This document shows, in pieces, positions 41,242 to 50,774 of a DNA stretch of 64,000 nucleotides. Source of the DNA: Chryseobacterium sp. OSA05B (GTDB taxonomy: Bacteria; Bacteroidota; Bacteroidia; Flavobacteriales; Weeksellaceae); assembly GCF_019970065.1 (NCBI RefSeq), contig NZ_JAHXYH010000004.1:248001-312000 (forward strand). Direction: 5' to 3'. Position 1 is the first letter of the stretch, and the number at the start of each line of letters is the position of its first letter. A model generated the notes under the pieces. That model saw only the letters and a list, made by a program, of their open reading frames with translations, had not been told where the DNA came from and did no database searches. Both the position numbers and the translations under genes were made by a program.

Positions 41242-44200
41242 ATGCCAAATACATTATCAACACCATCTGGGCAATCCGCCGGTGCGCCGGTTCTTTTATC
41301 TTCAGAGGACCGTGAAAAACTTCTCAATGATTTCAATGCCACAAGCTGGGATTATCCTCAAGAAGAAACACTGGTTTCCCTCTTCAGAAAGCAGGTATCC
41401 CTTAATCCTGAAAATACTGCTGCTGTCTATAAGAACGAACAAATCTCGTATAGGGAACTGGATCAGAAAAGTAATCAACTTGCCAACGCCCTTCTGGAAA
41501 AAGGAATAAAAGAGGGAATGTATGTTCCGGTATGGCTGGATCGCTCATTAGAATGGCTGGTCGCTATTCTTGGAGTCCTTAAAACCGGAGCTGCCTATGT
41601 GCCCATAGATCCGGCTTATCCTGCAAAACGGGTAGAATATATTCTTACAGACACCTCTGCAAAAATTATACTTACCGATCAGCTACGGGGGAATCTGCTA
41701 TTGGCCGGAATAAAGACTGAAGTTTTTTACGTGGATCAGATAGAAAATATTGCTGATTTTTCTTCGGAGCAACCGGATATTTCGCTTCACCAGGATGCAT
41801 TGGCTTATACGATCTACACCTCCGGTTCTACAGGAAATCCAAAAGGAGTAATGATATCCCATCACAGCATCCAGCATCTTGTCACATGGCACAATCATTA
41901 TTTTCATGTGGATCATACCTCACACCTTACGCTTGTCGCAGGACTGGCATTTGACATCTCGGTATGGGAAACCTGGTCGGCACTTACGGCCGGTGCTGTG
42001 ATTTTTATCGCAGATAATGAAGATAGAGTAGAAGCTTCAGAACTGGTGAATTATTACCGTAAAAACCGCATTACCCACGGATTTGTACCATCAGTTCTTG
42101 TTCCTTCTGTCGTCGCTGAAACCAGAAATTATACAGATCTGAACCTTAAATACCTTTTTACAGGAGGCGAAAAATTAAAGCCTGTTCTGAAAAGCGAATT
42201 GAGTTATGAGCTGATCGATTATTACGGCCCTACGGAATGTACAGTGTATGCAACCTTTAAAAAAGTGAAAGACATCAATGGAGCCTATGTTTCTTCCATC
42301 GGGAAACCGGTTGCCAATGCAAAGGCGTATATTTTAGGGGAAAATAATGAACTTCTGCCTGTTGGAGCAGTCGGAGAACTATACATTGGAGGAAATATTC
42401 TTGCTAAAGGTTATCTCAATAATGAAGAGCTTACCGCTTCTAAATTCATTGCCAACCCGTTTAGGGAAAACGAAAAACTGTACCGGACCGGAGATCTCGC
42501 CCGCTGGAAACCTGAAGGGGATATTGAGTTTTTAGGAAGAATAGACAATCAGGTGAAAATCCGTGGATTCCGGGTGGAACTTGGAGAAATAGAGCGCACT
42601 CTTGCCCGTTTGGAAGGGATACAGGAAGCTGCAGTGATCACCAAAGATCATGCGGGTAGCAATAAATATATCGTTGCTTTTATTGTATTTAAATCTGATG
42701 TAAAAGCAGATGCGGCCTGGATAAGACAGCAACTGAAAGAAGACTTGCCTGGCTACATGATCCCTGCGCAAATTGTAAGTGTAGATAAAATACCCCTCAC
42801 AGTCAATGGAAAAACCGACACTCATTTCCTGAAAGAACTGGCAGATAAAGAGGCCAAAGAACTTATTTCTACAGAACCACCTACCAACGAGACCGAGAAA
42901 ATTATTGCCAATATCTGGGCCGAGGAACTGGAACGTCCAGTGATCAATGTTACAGATAATTTCTTTGATATAGGCGGAAACTCTCTGCTTGTTGCGATTG
43001 TTGCTACAGCGTTGAATTCAAGAATTGATACTAAAGTCTATATGCGGGATATTTACCAGTTTCCGGTATTGAAACAGCTCGCAGATGAACTGATCACCAG
43101 AGCCAAAGAAGCCCGTGAAGCTATTCCTGTGGAAGATGTTGAGCCGTATGTTGCTCTTCAACAGGATGTCTACCTTGCTCCGGGAACTGTTTTTGCCGAT
43201 GGTTTTGATCCTAAACAACTGGAACATCCAAAGACGATATTTTTGACTGGAGTAACCGGATTTGTCGGAATTCATCTTTTGCAGGAACTTTTAGATACGA
43301 CGGATGCCAATATTTACTGTCTGGTAAGAGCTCAGGATGAATTTCATGCCGTGGAGAAAATAAACCGATGTTTTAAACAGTATCATATAGAACGAAAAGA
43401 GAATCAGAAACAGAGAATAATTCCAGTCATTGGTGATCTTTCTCTTCCGTTACTGGGCCTTTCTGATGAGGTGTTCAAAAATCTTGCAGGGATGCTTGAC
43501 CTCATTTATCACTCAGGAAGTTCTGTGAATTTTATTGAACCTTATTCCTATATGAAAGCGCCCAATGTAGAAGGATTAAGAGAGATTATTAAACTGGCCG
43601 GAGCCGAAAAGACCAAATGTCTTGCACTGCTGTCTACTATTTCCGTTTACAGCTGGGGACACGTGTTCACTGGTAAAACAGTCATGCTGGAAAGTGATGA
43701 CATTGCCCAGAATCTGATGTCGGTAAGCAAAGACATTGGCTATGTAAGAAGCAAATGGGTGATGGAAGCAGTCGCTGATCTGGCGGCTAAACAAGGTCTT
43801 CCGCTGATCACTTACCGTTTGGGATATGCTATGTGTCACAGCGAAACAGGTGCAAGTGCGCCTTATCAGTGGTGGTCCGGTTTGGTGAAAAACTGTGTAG
43901 AATTTAAATCTTATCCATTGCTAACAGAGTTAAGAGAAGGCTTGATCACAGTAGACTATATGACCAAGGCCATGGCACACATCACAAAAAATAAAGAAGC
44001 GGTAGGGAAGAAATTTAATCTGATCGCCAGACCGGAAACCAATCTTACTCTGGAAAGTTTCTTTGCGCTGTTGAAGAAATATTATCCGCTGATCCTTGAA
44101 GGTCTTCCTTATAAAGAATGGAGAAAACAGTGGGAAGATGACAGTAAAAACCGGTTATACCCTCTGACCAGCCTTTTTAAGGATAATATGCATGAAGGGC

Positions 44201-44349
44201 TTTCTACCGTAGAGCTGTATCAGAATACATATGTTTGGGATTGCTCAAATGTGATACAGTTCTTGGAAAATTCCGGAATTGAGGAACCTGCATTTGATAA
44301 GAAGATGCTTGATGCTTACCTTAACTATTTGGGAATTCCTATCTCATAG
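41242..44349 (+). CDS. NRPS-like adenylation-carrier-reductase (A-T-R) enzyme
   Basis: The protein has about 1035 residues. The adenylation domain (about 20-530) has YTIYTSGSTGNPKGVMIS, FDISVWE, YYGPTECTVY, YRTGDLARW and the catalytic Lys of VNGKTD. The carrier domain (about 555-630) has DNFFDIGGNSLLVAIVA with the phosphopantetheine Ser. The thioester-reductase domain (about 660-1030) has FLTGVTGFVGIHLLQELL (NADPH site), YHSGSSVNF and LLSTISVYSWG with a Tyr-x-x-x-Lys later (YVRSKW). It would activate an acid, load it and release it as aldehyde or alcohol. No condensation domain or partner enzymes are nearby. The start at 41242 is more family-like than 41194. Confidence 0.9.
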   Translation: MPNTLSTPSGQSAGAPVLLSSEDREKLLNDFNATSWDYPQEETLVSLFRKQVSLNPENTAAVYKNEQISYRELDQKSNQLANALLEKGIKEGMYVPVWLDRSLEWLVAILGVLKTGAAYVPIDPAYPAKRVEYILTDTSAKIILTDQLRGNLLLAGIKTEVFYVDQIENIADFSSEQPDISLHQDALAYTIYTSGSTGNPKGVMISHHSIQHLVTWHNHYFHVDHTSHLTLVAGLAFDISVWETWSALTAGAVIFIADNEDRVEASELVNYYRKNRITHGFVPSVLVPSVVAETRNYTDLNLKYLFTGGEKLKPVLKSELSYELIDYYGPTECTVYATFKKVKDINGAYVSSIGKPVANAKAYILGENNELLPVGAVGELYIGGNILAKGYLNNEELTASKFIANPFRENEKLYRTGDLARWKPEGDIEFLGRIDNQVKIRGFRVELGEIERTLARLEGIQEAAVITKDHAGSNKYIVAFIVFKSDVKADAAWIRQQLKEDLPGYMIPAQIVSVDKIPLTVNGKTDTHFLKELADKEAKELISTEPPTNETEKIIANIWAEELERPVINVTDNFFDIGGNSLLVAIVATALNSRIDTKVYMRDIYQFPVLKQLADELITRAKEAREAIPVEDVEPYVALQQDVYLAPGTVFADGFDPKQLEHPKTIFLTGVTGFVGIHLLQELLDTTDANIYCLVRAQDEFHAVEKINRCFKQYHIERKENQKQRIIPVIGDLSLPLLGLSDEVFKNLAGMLDLIYHSGSSVNFIEPYSYMKAPNVEGLREIIKLAGAEKTKCLALLSTISVYSWGHVFTGKTVMLESDDIAQNLMSVSKDIGYVRSKWVMEAVADLAAKQGLPLITYRLGYAMCHSETGASAPYQWWSGLVKNCVEFKSYPLLTELREGLITVDYMTKAMAHITKNKEAVGKKFNLIARPETNLTLESFFALLKKYYPLILEGLPYKEWRKQWEDDSKNRLYPLTSLFKDNMHEGLSTVELYQNTYVWDCSNVIQFLENSGIEEPAFDKKMLDAYLNYLGIPIS

Positions 44350-44370
44350 TTATCTTATTTATAGTGTAAA

Positions 44371-44400
44371 ATACCAGACAGTCTTGCTGTCTGGTATTTT
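44371..44400. terminator. Bidirectional terminator
   Basis: ATACCAGACAG (44371-44381) and CTGTCTGGTAT (44387-44397) form a perfect 11-bp stem followed by TTTT. It lies between the convergent A-T-R and spondin genes. Confidence 0.9.
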
Positions 44401-44430
44401 TATGAATTGAATTAAAAGTCTTTGAGATGG

Positions 44431-45654
44431 TTAATCGATGGTTACTTTAATCACATTCTGTACTGCAGGAACCGGGAAGATGCTTCCCACTTTAGCAATA
44501 GGTTTGCTTTCGCTTTGCGGTGTTCCCCCGAATAAGGACTGTCTGTTTCCTGCGCCGGGATATTGATCCACTCCAGTTCCGGAATCAAAGAGGGTAGTTT
44601 TTGAAGTAAGATCACTTTTTGCATTGGCATCAATGCTTTGTTCATTAGCATAAAACCAATCATTGGAGAAACCAAACATAGTAACATAGGCAATTTTGTC
44701 TCCGGGAGTGGCTGCAAATTGAGTCATCACCTTACTTCCGGGAGCGACAGGTGCGGTTCCGGCTACATAAACTCCTTTAACATTCGGTAAAGTTTTTAGG
44801 CTGTTCTGAAGTTTTGAAACATTTCCAAACTGTGAAATTTCCTTTAAGCCTTTCCCTGCATCCGTCTGTCCCAATTCATACACAGGATTTTTATCACCAG
44901 TGTAAACAACGACCAAAGCTGGGGAAAGACCTGTCATAATGCCGGTGTTTGCATTTAGTTTCATCATCATTTTACTGATATTTCCCATCTGGGCTATATC
45001 TGTAATTTCAGGATTTGATAAAGCATTTGCGGTGAAAAACGGAGCGCTGTTGAGAAGCTGGGATCCGTTGTAATTTGAAACCGCCCATACGCCCGGTGAA
45101 AATGGGGTTTCGTTGGCTGTACCTCCGGAATTGTTGCTGATGGTTAGGGTGAATTCAGAAGAAACGTCGTTGTACGTAAGATTAAGTTTCATCAGTTGAG
45201 AAGCGTTCACATTTGGAACCTGGGCAATAGGTTTGCTTTCCATCTGTCCGGAATTATCATTTTTTGTTCCGTTATCCCACAACAGAATCTGTGAAGAAAC
45301 ATCTCCCGTGACTGCATTTCCATTGTCGTCAAAAAGCTTGATCCCAGGCTGCTTTGATGCAAAAAACCAATCTTTAGAGGCGCCATACATTGTTGCCAAC
45401 ATCAGGGCTTGTGTTTTTCCCGCACTGAATGTAATAGAAACTGATTGCCCTGGCAAAATCACCGGACTGCCTGTTCCCTGAAAACTTCCACTTTCCACAA
45501 AATCTTTTGGAGTGACCACATTTTCAAAAGTGATGGTTCTCTTGACAGCATTGTTATCCATCATCATATTGTCATTATCATCACAAGAGGTAAGAATAAA
45601 CGTTGTCAGTATTCCCGCTGCTAACGACGCTGTTTTGAATAGGTTTTTTTTCAT
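44431..45654 (-). CDS. Lipoprotein with two spondin-like domains
   Basis: This 407-residue lipoprotein (LTTFILTSC lipobox, then acidic DDNDN) has two similar domains, about 37-200 and 205-405. Each contains the spondin pattern: a first strand ITFENVV or related, ALMLATMYGASKDWFFA or IAYVTMFGFSNDWFYA, then LFDDNG/LFDSGT, a QILLWDNGT or GVDQYPGAG segment and ESKPIAQV or ESKPIAKV. Bacterial spondin-domain lipoproteins are common in flavobacteria; their role is not established. It is transcribed alone, convergent with the A-T-R gene. Confidence 0.85.
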   Translation of the reverse strand: MKKNLFKTASLAAGILTTFILTSCDDNDNMMMDNNAVKRTITFENVVTPKDFVESGSFQGTGSPVILPGQSVSITFSAGKTQALMLATMYGASKDWFFASKQPGIKLFDDNGNAVTGDVSSQILLWDNGTKNDNSGQMESKPIAQVPNVNASQLMKLNLTYNDVSSEFTLTISNNSGGTANETPFSPGVWAVSNYNGSQLLNSAPFFTANALSNPEITDIAQMGNISKMMMKLNANTGIMTGLSPALVVVYTGDKNPVYELGQTDAGKGLKEISQFGNVSKLQNSLKTLPNVKGVYVAGTAPVAPGSKVMTQFAATPGDKIAYVTMFGFSNDWFYANEQSIDANAKSDLTSKTTLFDSGTGVDQYPGAGNRQSLFGGTPQSESKPIAKVGSIFPVPAVQNVIKVTID

Positions 45655-45780
45655 AAATAAAATTTTTGTTATTACTATTTGTTACACAAATACTGTCGGG
45701 GAGGTCGGTAAATCCTGACAGGGATTTTATTTATTTGTTTTAATGCGTTGGTAATCAGTTGATTTATTTTTTTTTAATAT

Positions 45781-45840
45781 AACACGTCGAGTTCTGTCGC
45801 TGCGCGTGGCGATATTTGCATCAGACAAAAAGAGAATATG
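45781..45840 (+). promoter_or_regulatory. Conserved 60-nt leader, copy 1
   Basis: The block starting AACACGTCGAGTT and containing TGTCGCTG, CGATATTTGC and AAAGAGAATA recurs at 48020-48078 with about seven differences. It lies 51 bp before the first beta-helix gene. It may be a promoter region or a structured RNA leader; a TCGC/GCGA mini-stem is possible in this copy only. Confidence 0.6.
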
Positions 45841-45891
45841 GCCATATCATTTTTGATCTATCATTCACTTTAATCAAAAAATATTAACAAA

Positions 45892-47916
45892 ATGAAATTT
45901 ACGAACGATTTTTTTTCACCTACCTCTACGGACCCGGCAGATAATTTGGTGCAGCTGGTAGACAGTTATTCTTTAGAAAATGTAAACTATCAGAAAGTGA
46001 CTCACTGGTATCACGAAGCTCATCCTGTAGCGATGACAGATGCTTTATGTGATGGTATAATTTATAGAAAAAGAAATGGAGAATACTATGCACTGACAAG
46101 TTTTCTGGCGGGGAAACCTATTAATATTGAACTTTTCGGAGCAAAAGGAGATTCTACAACAGATGATACCCAGGCATTTTTAAAAGCTGCAGATTTTGTC
46201 AACAGACTTTATGATTTTGTTTCTGTGGATCCTACTGATCCGGACGAAATTTATTCTCTTGAAATGCAATCCGTTACTTTAGTTGGAAACAGCCCTATCG
46301 GATATAAAATCACAGATACAGTTTTATTTAAAAAACCTGTCAACTTTATGGTAGATAAAATCTTTTATAGAGGAACAAGTGATAAAACGGTACTGATCTT
46401 TCAGAATAGTTTTAAAAATACAATTACCACGAATATTTCAGGAACGCCGGGAACCAATGTTTCTTCAGATAATTATGTAGGGATTCTACTTCAGGGTTCA
46501 CAGCATTCTAAAATGTATCTGGGTGCTTCTTTCTTTACCAAAGGAATTGTTTGTGATGCCAATAATTCACCCGGCATATTTTCCGGTTTTGCGTGGAATG
46601 AGATTCAATTAAAATCAATGCAGTCTAATCTTGATGCATTTGTAATCAGAAATAGTAATGATGGCTGGGCCAATGCGAACCGTGTTATTGGTGGTGAATT
46701 TGGATCTTTTACCGGATTTATTGATGTTAGTACCGTTACGCGTAGAAGAACATTTGTTAAATTTGAAAAAGATGCAGCTTCAGAAGGATGTAATTCCTGG
46801 CTTTTCCTTAATCAGTCATTCGAATGGGGGCACGATTTAGATCCTTGGGAAACCCTTTGTTTTGATTTTTTAGCAGCTCCATGCTATGGAATTTCTATTT
46901 CAGAGCCAAGAATTGAAATTAAAACCGGAGAAAGAATAGGCATTTTCCACAGAGGTTCTGAGTTTAATTTTAATTCAAATCAAGTTCATTACCTTACTTA
47001 TTTTACGGATCAGAACGGCATTAAATATGTGGGCGAAAAACCTGTTGTTTTATTGGACGAAGACTTAAGTGGTGACTTAAAAACTAATGGTTCAGATAGT
47101 CATTTTTATGTAAAGAACCTGGAGTCGTTTAATGAACTTACAGGCTTATTCCCCAATGCTGATTATGATAATCAATTCTGTCAGGTTTTTAAAATCAATG
47201 ATCACAATACCAACTTATGGGTACAATGGCACCGTTATCCGCAATTTGTTCTTTTTGATGAGAATAGACAGATTATAACGGATATTGCCTTATTGCAGGC
47301 TCAGATAAATTTACTTGATTTTAGACCTCAGGATTATGGGGTTGACATTTTTACTCCGAATCCTGCGGTGCGAATAATAAAGATAGGAGACAAAGATGCA
47401 GGGGATTATGTGAATAATATGTATTTTATTCCGGAGGCAAAGTATGTAGGAATTATCCAGAGTCCTTTTGAAAATGCAAGATTGAAGGTGATGATCAACA
47501 GAGCAGACAGAGGGAAAATTGAGAAGGTGAAATTCCTTCAGATTCCTGAAGAAACTTTTTCAACGGTTAATGATCCTTCGGATTCAAATATGGTTGGATT
47601 CAACTTCAATACCGGTGAGAAATTCTACAATTTTAATACTCATAAAACTACAGTTATTAAAGAATCTGGAGTAGGAAGCACACTGTCAGGATATACGGTA
47701 GATGCTGTTGTTGGATCAAGAACATTTATCGTAAAGACAGGAGATATGAGTAAACTGTCTCTTGGAACAATATTCTACATTAATACAGCTGGAGGAACTG
47801 TTCGTTTTAAAATTGCAGGAAAAGAAGGAAATAAGATAACAGCTAATATTCCGTCTCATGTCACAGCAAACGATGCGGATATTACTTTCCCAATCTGTAC
47901 TTTTGATACTTACTAA
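45892..47916 (+). CDS. Right-handed beta-helix protein, tailspike-like, without signal peptide
   Basis: The 674-residue protein has an N-terminal region (1-85) with no signal peptide. It is followed by NIELFGAKGDSTTDDTQAFLKAADFV, the pectate-lyase/tailspike start motif 'FGAKGDGxTDDTxA', and then by a long repetitive beta-strand region. The C-terminal 150 residues look like a separate beta domain. Phage tailspikes and polysaccharide depolymerases use this architecture. No catalytic residues can be assigned. It shares leader and terminator sequences with the gene at 48117 but only the motif-level fold with its protein. Confidence 0.65.
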   Translation: MKFTNDFFSPTSTDPADNLVQLVDSYSLENVNYQKVTHWYHEAHPVAMTDALCDGIIYRKRNGEYYALTSFLAGKPINIELFGAKGDSTTDDTQAFLKAADFVNRLYDFVSVDPTDPDEIYSLEMQSVTLVGNSPIGYKITDTVLFKKPVNFMVDKIFYRGTSDKTVLIFQNSFKNTITTNISGTPGTNVSSDNYVGILLQGSQHSKMYLGASFFTKGIVCDANNSPGIFSGFAWNEIQLKSMQSNLDAFVIRNSNDGWANANRVIGGEFGSFTGFIDVSTVTRRRTFVKFEKDAASEGCNSWLFLNQSFEWGHDLDPWETLCFDFLAAPCYGISISEPRIEIKTGERIGIFHRGSEFNFNSNQVHYLTYFTDQNGIKYVGEKPVVLLDEDLSGDLKTNGSDSHFYVKNLESFNELTGLFPNADYDNQFCQVFKINDHNTNLWVQWHRYPQFVLFDENRQIITDIALLQAQINLLDFRPQDYGVDIFTPNPAVRIIKIGDKDAGDYVNNMYFIPEAKYVGIIQSPFENARLKVMINRADRGKIEKVKFLQIPEETFSTVNDPSDSNMVGFNFNTGEKFYNFNTHKTTVIKESGVGSTLSGYTVDAVVGSRTFIVKTGDMSKLSLGTIFYINTAGGTVRFKIAGKEGNKITANIPSHVTANDADITFPICTFDTY

Positions 47917-47940
47917 ACCAATTCATTTAAAATAAACCAA

Positions 47941-47970
47941 AGAGTTCAGGAAATCCTGGGCTCTTTTTTA
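47941..47970 (+). terminator. Terminator after first beta-helix gene
   Basis: AGAGTTCAGGA pairs with TCCTGGGCTCT (wobbles included), followed by TTTTT. It is preceded by AAATAAACCAA, as in the terminator at 50203. Confidence 0.8.
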
Positions 47971-48019
47971 TTGGATGATTGTTTTTGGGATTTTGTACGA
48001 TTTTGTTTCCAAAAAATAT

Positions 48020-48078
48020 AACACGTCGAGTTGTGTCGCTGTGCGTGACGATATTTGCTTCAGATAGAAAGAGAATAA
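48020..48078 (+). promoter_or_regulatory. Conserved 60-nt leader, copy 2
   Basis: This is a near copy of 45781-45840, preceded by the same AATAT and ending 38 bp before the start at 48117. Confidence 0.6.
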
Positions 48079-48116
48079 CCTCTCTGTCTTACAATTAACC
48101 AACAAAAAATATTTTT

Positions 48117-50174
48117 ATGAGTTTTCCATGTATTGTAAAAAACACGATGACAGAGATGAGAAATCTGTCGGCTGCAGAAATAGCAGATCTCCAAAACGGC
48201 ATTTATAAGGGAGTTTGTCTGTTAGGATATTATGAAACAAGAGATACTCCAGGCCCTGTTATTTATCATTTATCTGCTACATTGGGCACGGATGATGGAG
48301 GAAGTATTATCGAAACAGGAGGAATCAAACTGGAACATAATTTCACCCACGATCTGGATGTCAGATACTTTGGGGTAAAAGGAAAAGGAACATACAATGA
48401 TACGCCGTTTATTTTATCATATTTTAATTATGTTAATGCCAATAATCTGTTTTGGGTTATTCCGGGTGGATTTAAAGTTGTTGTAAAACAACCTTTTGAG
48501 ATTGAAGCGAGCGGAAGATGTGACGGAAAATTTATTCTTCGGAATGAGAATGGGGAGGTAAATATAACCATTGCCCGAAGATTTAATGGTGAGGCAGTAG
48601 ATATAAGCACATGGGATACGGTCAAAATGAAACGTGGTAGTTTGGATGTCGGTTTTAGTAATACAGGCGTTGCGAATTTGTATTTTGTTTCTGAAGAGAT
48701 TTTAATTGACCGTGATGATACTCCTTCTGAAACTAGTTATAAAAAGATAGAGTTTATTAGAAGTGTTGACGGTAAATTGACTACTCCTTTAGTTTGTTCT
48801 TACAGACAAGATCCTCAGAACCTTCAGGTACTGAAGGTTAAGAAATACATCTTTGAAGAGCCTATTTCTATAGATAATCTTAGTATTGAAACGGATGGAA
48901 ATCTAAACGAGGCTAAATATTTATTTGTTAATAGAGATAATGTTACCCTTAACAACCCGCAAATTATTAATAAAATAAATAATATGGGAGTAGTTAATGT
49001 AGGAGCTGTAGCTCTTGAAATACAGGAGTGTGCTGACGTTATCATAAATAGTCCTTTCATAAAAGGGTTTAGAAAGGCTGGTGTTGGGTATGGTATTGCA
49101 AATTATTACTCAATAGGTGTCATTATTAATGATGGAAATGTAATAGAATGCAGACATGGATATACAGGCAGAAGCAGTGTAGATGTCACCATCAACAGAG
49201 GTGTTTGGGAAGACGGGATAGATGATCACTGGACAGATAGATTTACAGCCAATAATACCATTGTAAAAACAGGGAAAGGCGCGGCCGCATTTCAATTTGC
49301 AGGCAATGATATTACTCTCAACTCTCCAATAGTCAATGGAAGTGCCAGCATATTCTTTGGGATCAGGTTGGATACGCCCAGCTTAGGGGGAATTGTAAAT
49401 ATAAATAATCCTATTTTTAACACTGAAGATTCTCGTAATCAATCAGCCACAAGAGATATTTATATGTTCTCATATACCAGCCCGGGCGGAAATGTTGGGA
49501 ATGCAATGCTACAAAAGTACGCGGTAGATCCAAAACTTCCTGAGAGCCTTAATATAATCAACCCAATTATTAATACAGATGCAAATATAGTATATGGCTT
49601 TTTTTTAGGTGTTTTGAATAGAAAGTATACTAACATTAAAAACCTGAAAATAACGGATACCATTGTAAATGCAAAGCCTACAACTCAATATACTGCAGTA
49701 CAGATCATTAAAGATAGTGTTAAGCAACAGGAATATAGTACGAATATAGAAATAAGCGGAAGTCTTAAGACAAATGCACTTGCTACTACCGCTGTATATT
49801 TATATTCTATGGATAAGACTGATTATATCCGCCGTGCTAATATATATTTAACCGATTGTTTTGGATATGGAAGAGTGGTGTTTAGTGGAGCGAATCTCGA
49901 AACTCTTATTATGGATGGAGGAGATATTAATAGTTTTAATACTGATTATACTTATGCATCATATGCTGACTGCAACATCCAGTTTAAAAATGTAGAATGG
50001 AAAGGCGGAAGTATTGACAGGTTGACCCATGCTTTGTTCCAAAACTGTGTTTTTACCGGAGATTATGTATTTCCTTCAGCTGACGACGTATCATTGGTTA
50101 ACAATGTAAGATATGCTGGTGTTTCAGGATTACCTCCTAATATTATTAATAGTTTAAGAGCCCCATTTGCATAA
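48117..50174 (+). CDS. Second right-handed beta-helix protein, tailspike-like
   Basis: The 685-residue protein also lacks a signal peptide. The N-terminus (MSFPCIVKNTMTEMRNLSAA, then ...GVCLLGYYETRDTPGPVIYH) resembles phage-tail-associated proteins of flavobacteria. It is followed by DLDVRYFGVKGKGTYNDTPF, a degenerate version of the FGAKGDGxTDDT motif, and a long series of parallel-beta-helix-like strands rich in Asn, Ile and Val (NNPQIINKINN, INNPIFN). Enzyme activity is uncertain. It has the same flanking leader and terminator as the gene upstream, so the two look like alternative cargo in one expression context. Confidence 0.65.
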   Translation: MSFPCIVKNTMTEMRNLSAAEIADLQNGIYKGVCLLGYYETRDTPGPVIYHLSATLGTDDGGSIIETGGIKLEHNFTHDLDVRYFGVKGKGTYNDTPFILSYFNYVNANNLFWVIPGGFKVVVKQPFEIEASGRCDGKFILRNENGEVNITIARRFNGEAVDISTWDTVKMKRGSLDVGFSNTGVANLYFVSEEILIDRDDTPSETSYKKIEFIRSVDGKLTTPLVCSYRQDPQNLQVLKVKKYIFEEPISIDNLSIETDGNLNEAKYLFVNRDNVTLNNPQIINKINNMGVVNVGAVALEIQECADVIINSPFIKGFRKAGVGYGIANYYSIGVIINDGNVIECRHGYTGRSSVDVTINRGVWEDGIDDHWTDRFTANNTIVKTGKGAAAFQFAGNDITLNSPIVNGSASIFFGIRLDTPSLGGIVNINNPIFNTEDSRNQSATRDIYMFSYTSPGGNVGNAMLQKYAVDPKLPESLNIINPIINTDANIVYGFFLGVLNRKYTNIKNLKITDTIVNAKPTTQYTAVQIIKDSVKQQEYSTNIEISGSLKTNALATTAVYLYSMDKTDYIRRANIYLTDCFGYGRVVFSGANLETLIMDGGDINSFNTDYTYASYADCNIQFKNVEWKGGSIDRLTHALFQNCVFTGDYVFPSADDVSLVNNVRYAGVSGLPPNIINSLRAPFA

Positions 50175-50202
50175 TAAATAATTTAATTCAAAATAAACCC
50201 AA

Positions 50203-50231
50203 AGAGTTCAGAATTTTCTGAGCTCTTTTTA
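50203..50231 (+). terminator. Terminator after second beta-helix gene
   Basis: AGAGTTCAGAA (50203-50213) pairs with TTCTGAGCTCT (50216-50226, one G-U), followed by TTTT. It overlaps the 3' end of the convergent YdeI-like gene. Confidence 0.85.
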
Positions 50232-50698
50232 TATTCCCTTTTTCCCCTCCAGAATCATTTCTATCATCTTGATCTTTCTTTTCTCCCTTGTTTCCGGCTT
50301 TTTAGCTTCTTCGATCCAGCGGATGTATTCTTTCCGGTGCGTATAGCTCATCTTATCAAACAGGGATTTTGCATCAGGATTTTCATTAAAAACAGAAGCA
50401 ATATCATCAGCGATTTCCACTCTTCTTTCCTCCATATCTTCAATCAGGGAAACAGAAACTTCATCTCCGAAGCTTTTTCCAAGTTGCTTTCGTACTTCTT
50501 GTGTAAGTCCTAAAATATGACAGTCGGATTTCATTTTAACAAGGCTTCCGCGGTAGTCTACTTTAAGGTCAAATGTTGCTTTAATCCGCACCTGCCCCTT
50601 TTGCTGAACAGTTCCTCTGTAGAAAACGGAAATTCCACAAAAGCGGCGTTCATTTCACCGTTCTGTTGTATGATTGCGTTAAATTCTGTAGGTTTCAT
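50229..50698 (-). pseudogene. YdeI/OmdA-family (DUF1905) gene broken by a frameshift
   Basis: The first 33 or so codons from the ATG at 50698 (MKPTEFNAIIQQNGEMNAAF...) and the frame ending at 50229 are two halves of one DUF1905-OmdA protein. The second half has DEVSVSLIEDMEERRVEIADD, then YTHRKEYIRWIEEAKKPETREKR, the OmdA signature. The frames switch at an AAAAGGGG run near 50600; one extra base would restore a protein of about 155 residues with KRGQVRIKATF at the join. It is either a real frameshift or a sequencing error in a homopolymer. Function: uncharacterised cytoplasmic family, linked to stress resistance in some bacteria. Confidence 0.7.
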
Positions 50699-50723
50699 AG
50701 AGAAAGATTTATAGTTCAAAAAT

Positions 50724-50756
50724 AAAAAAACCGTGAACATACATTCACGGTTTTGT
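50724..50756 (-). terminator. Terminator of DPP7 gene
   Basis: Read on the minus strand, ACCGTGAA and TTCACGGT form an 8-bp stem around TGTATG, followed by seven Ts. It lies just downstream of the stop at 50775. Confidence 0.85.
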
Positions 50757-50774
50757 ATCTAAAAGCAAAAAAGA

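Noticed and set aside
45892-50174. Diversity-generating retroelement acting on the beta-helix genes
   Set aside because: No reverse-transcriptase gene and no template/variable repeat pair with adenine-specific differences is visible nearby.
50558-50740. Separate 60-residue ORF upstream of the YdeI-like gene
   Set aside because: Its in-frame MKPTEF start and following residues are the N-terminus of the same YdeI/DUF1905 protein; it is one half of a frameshifted gene, not a new gene.
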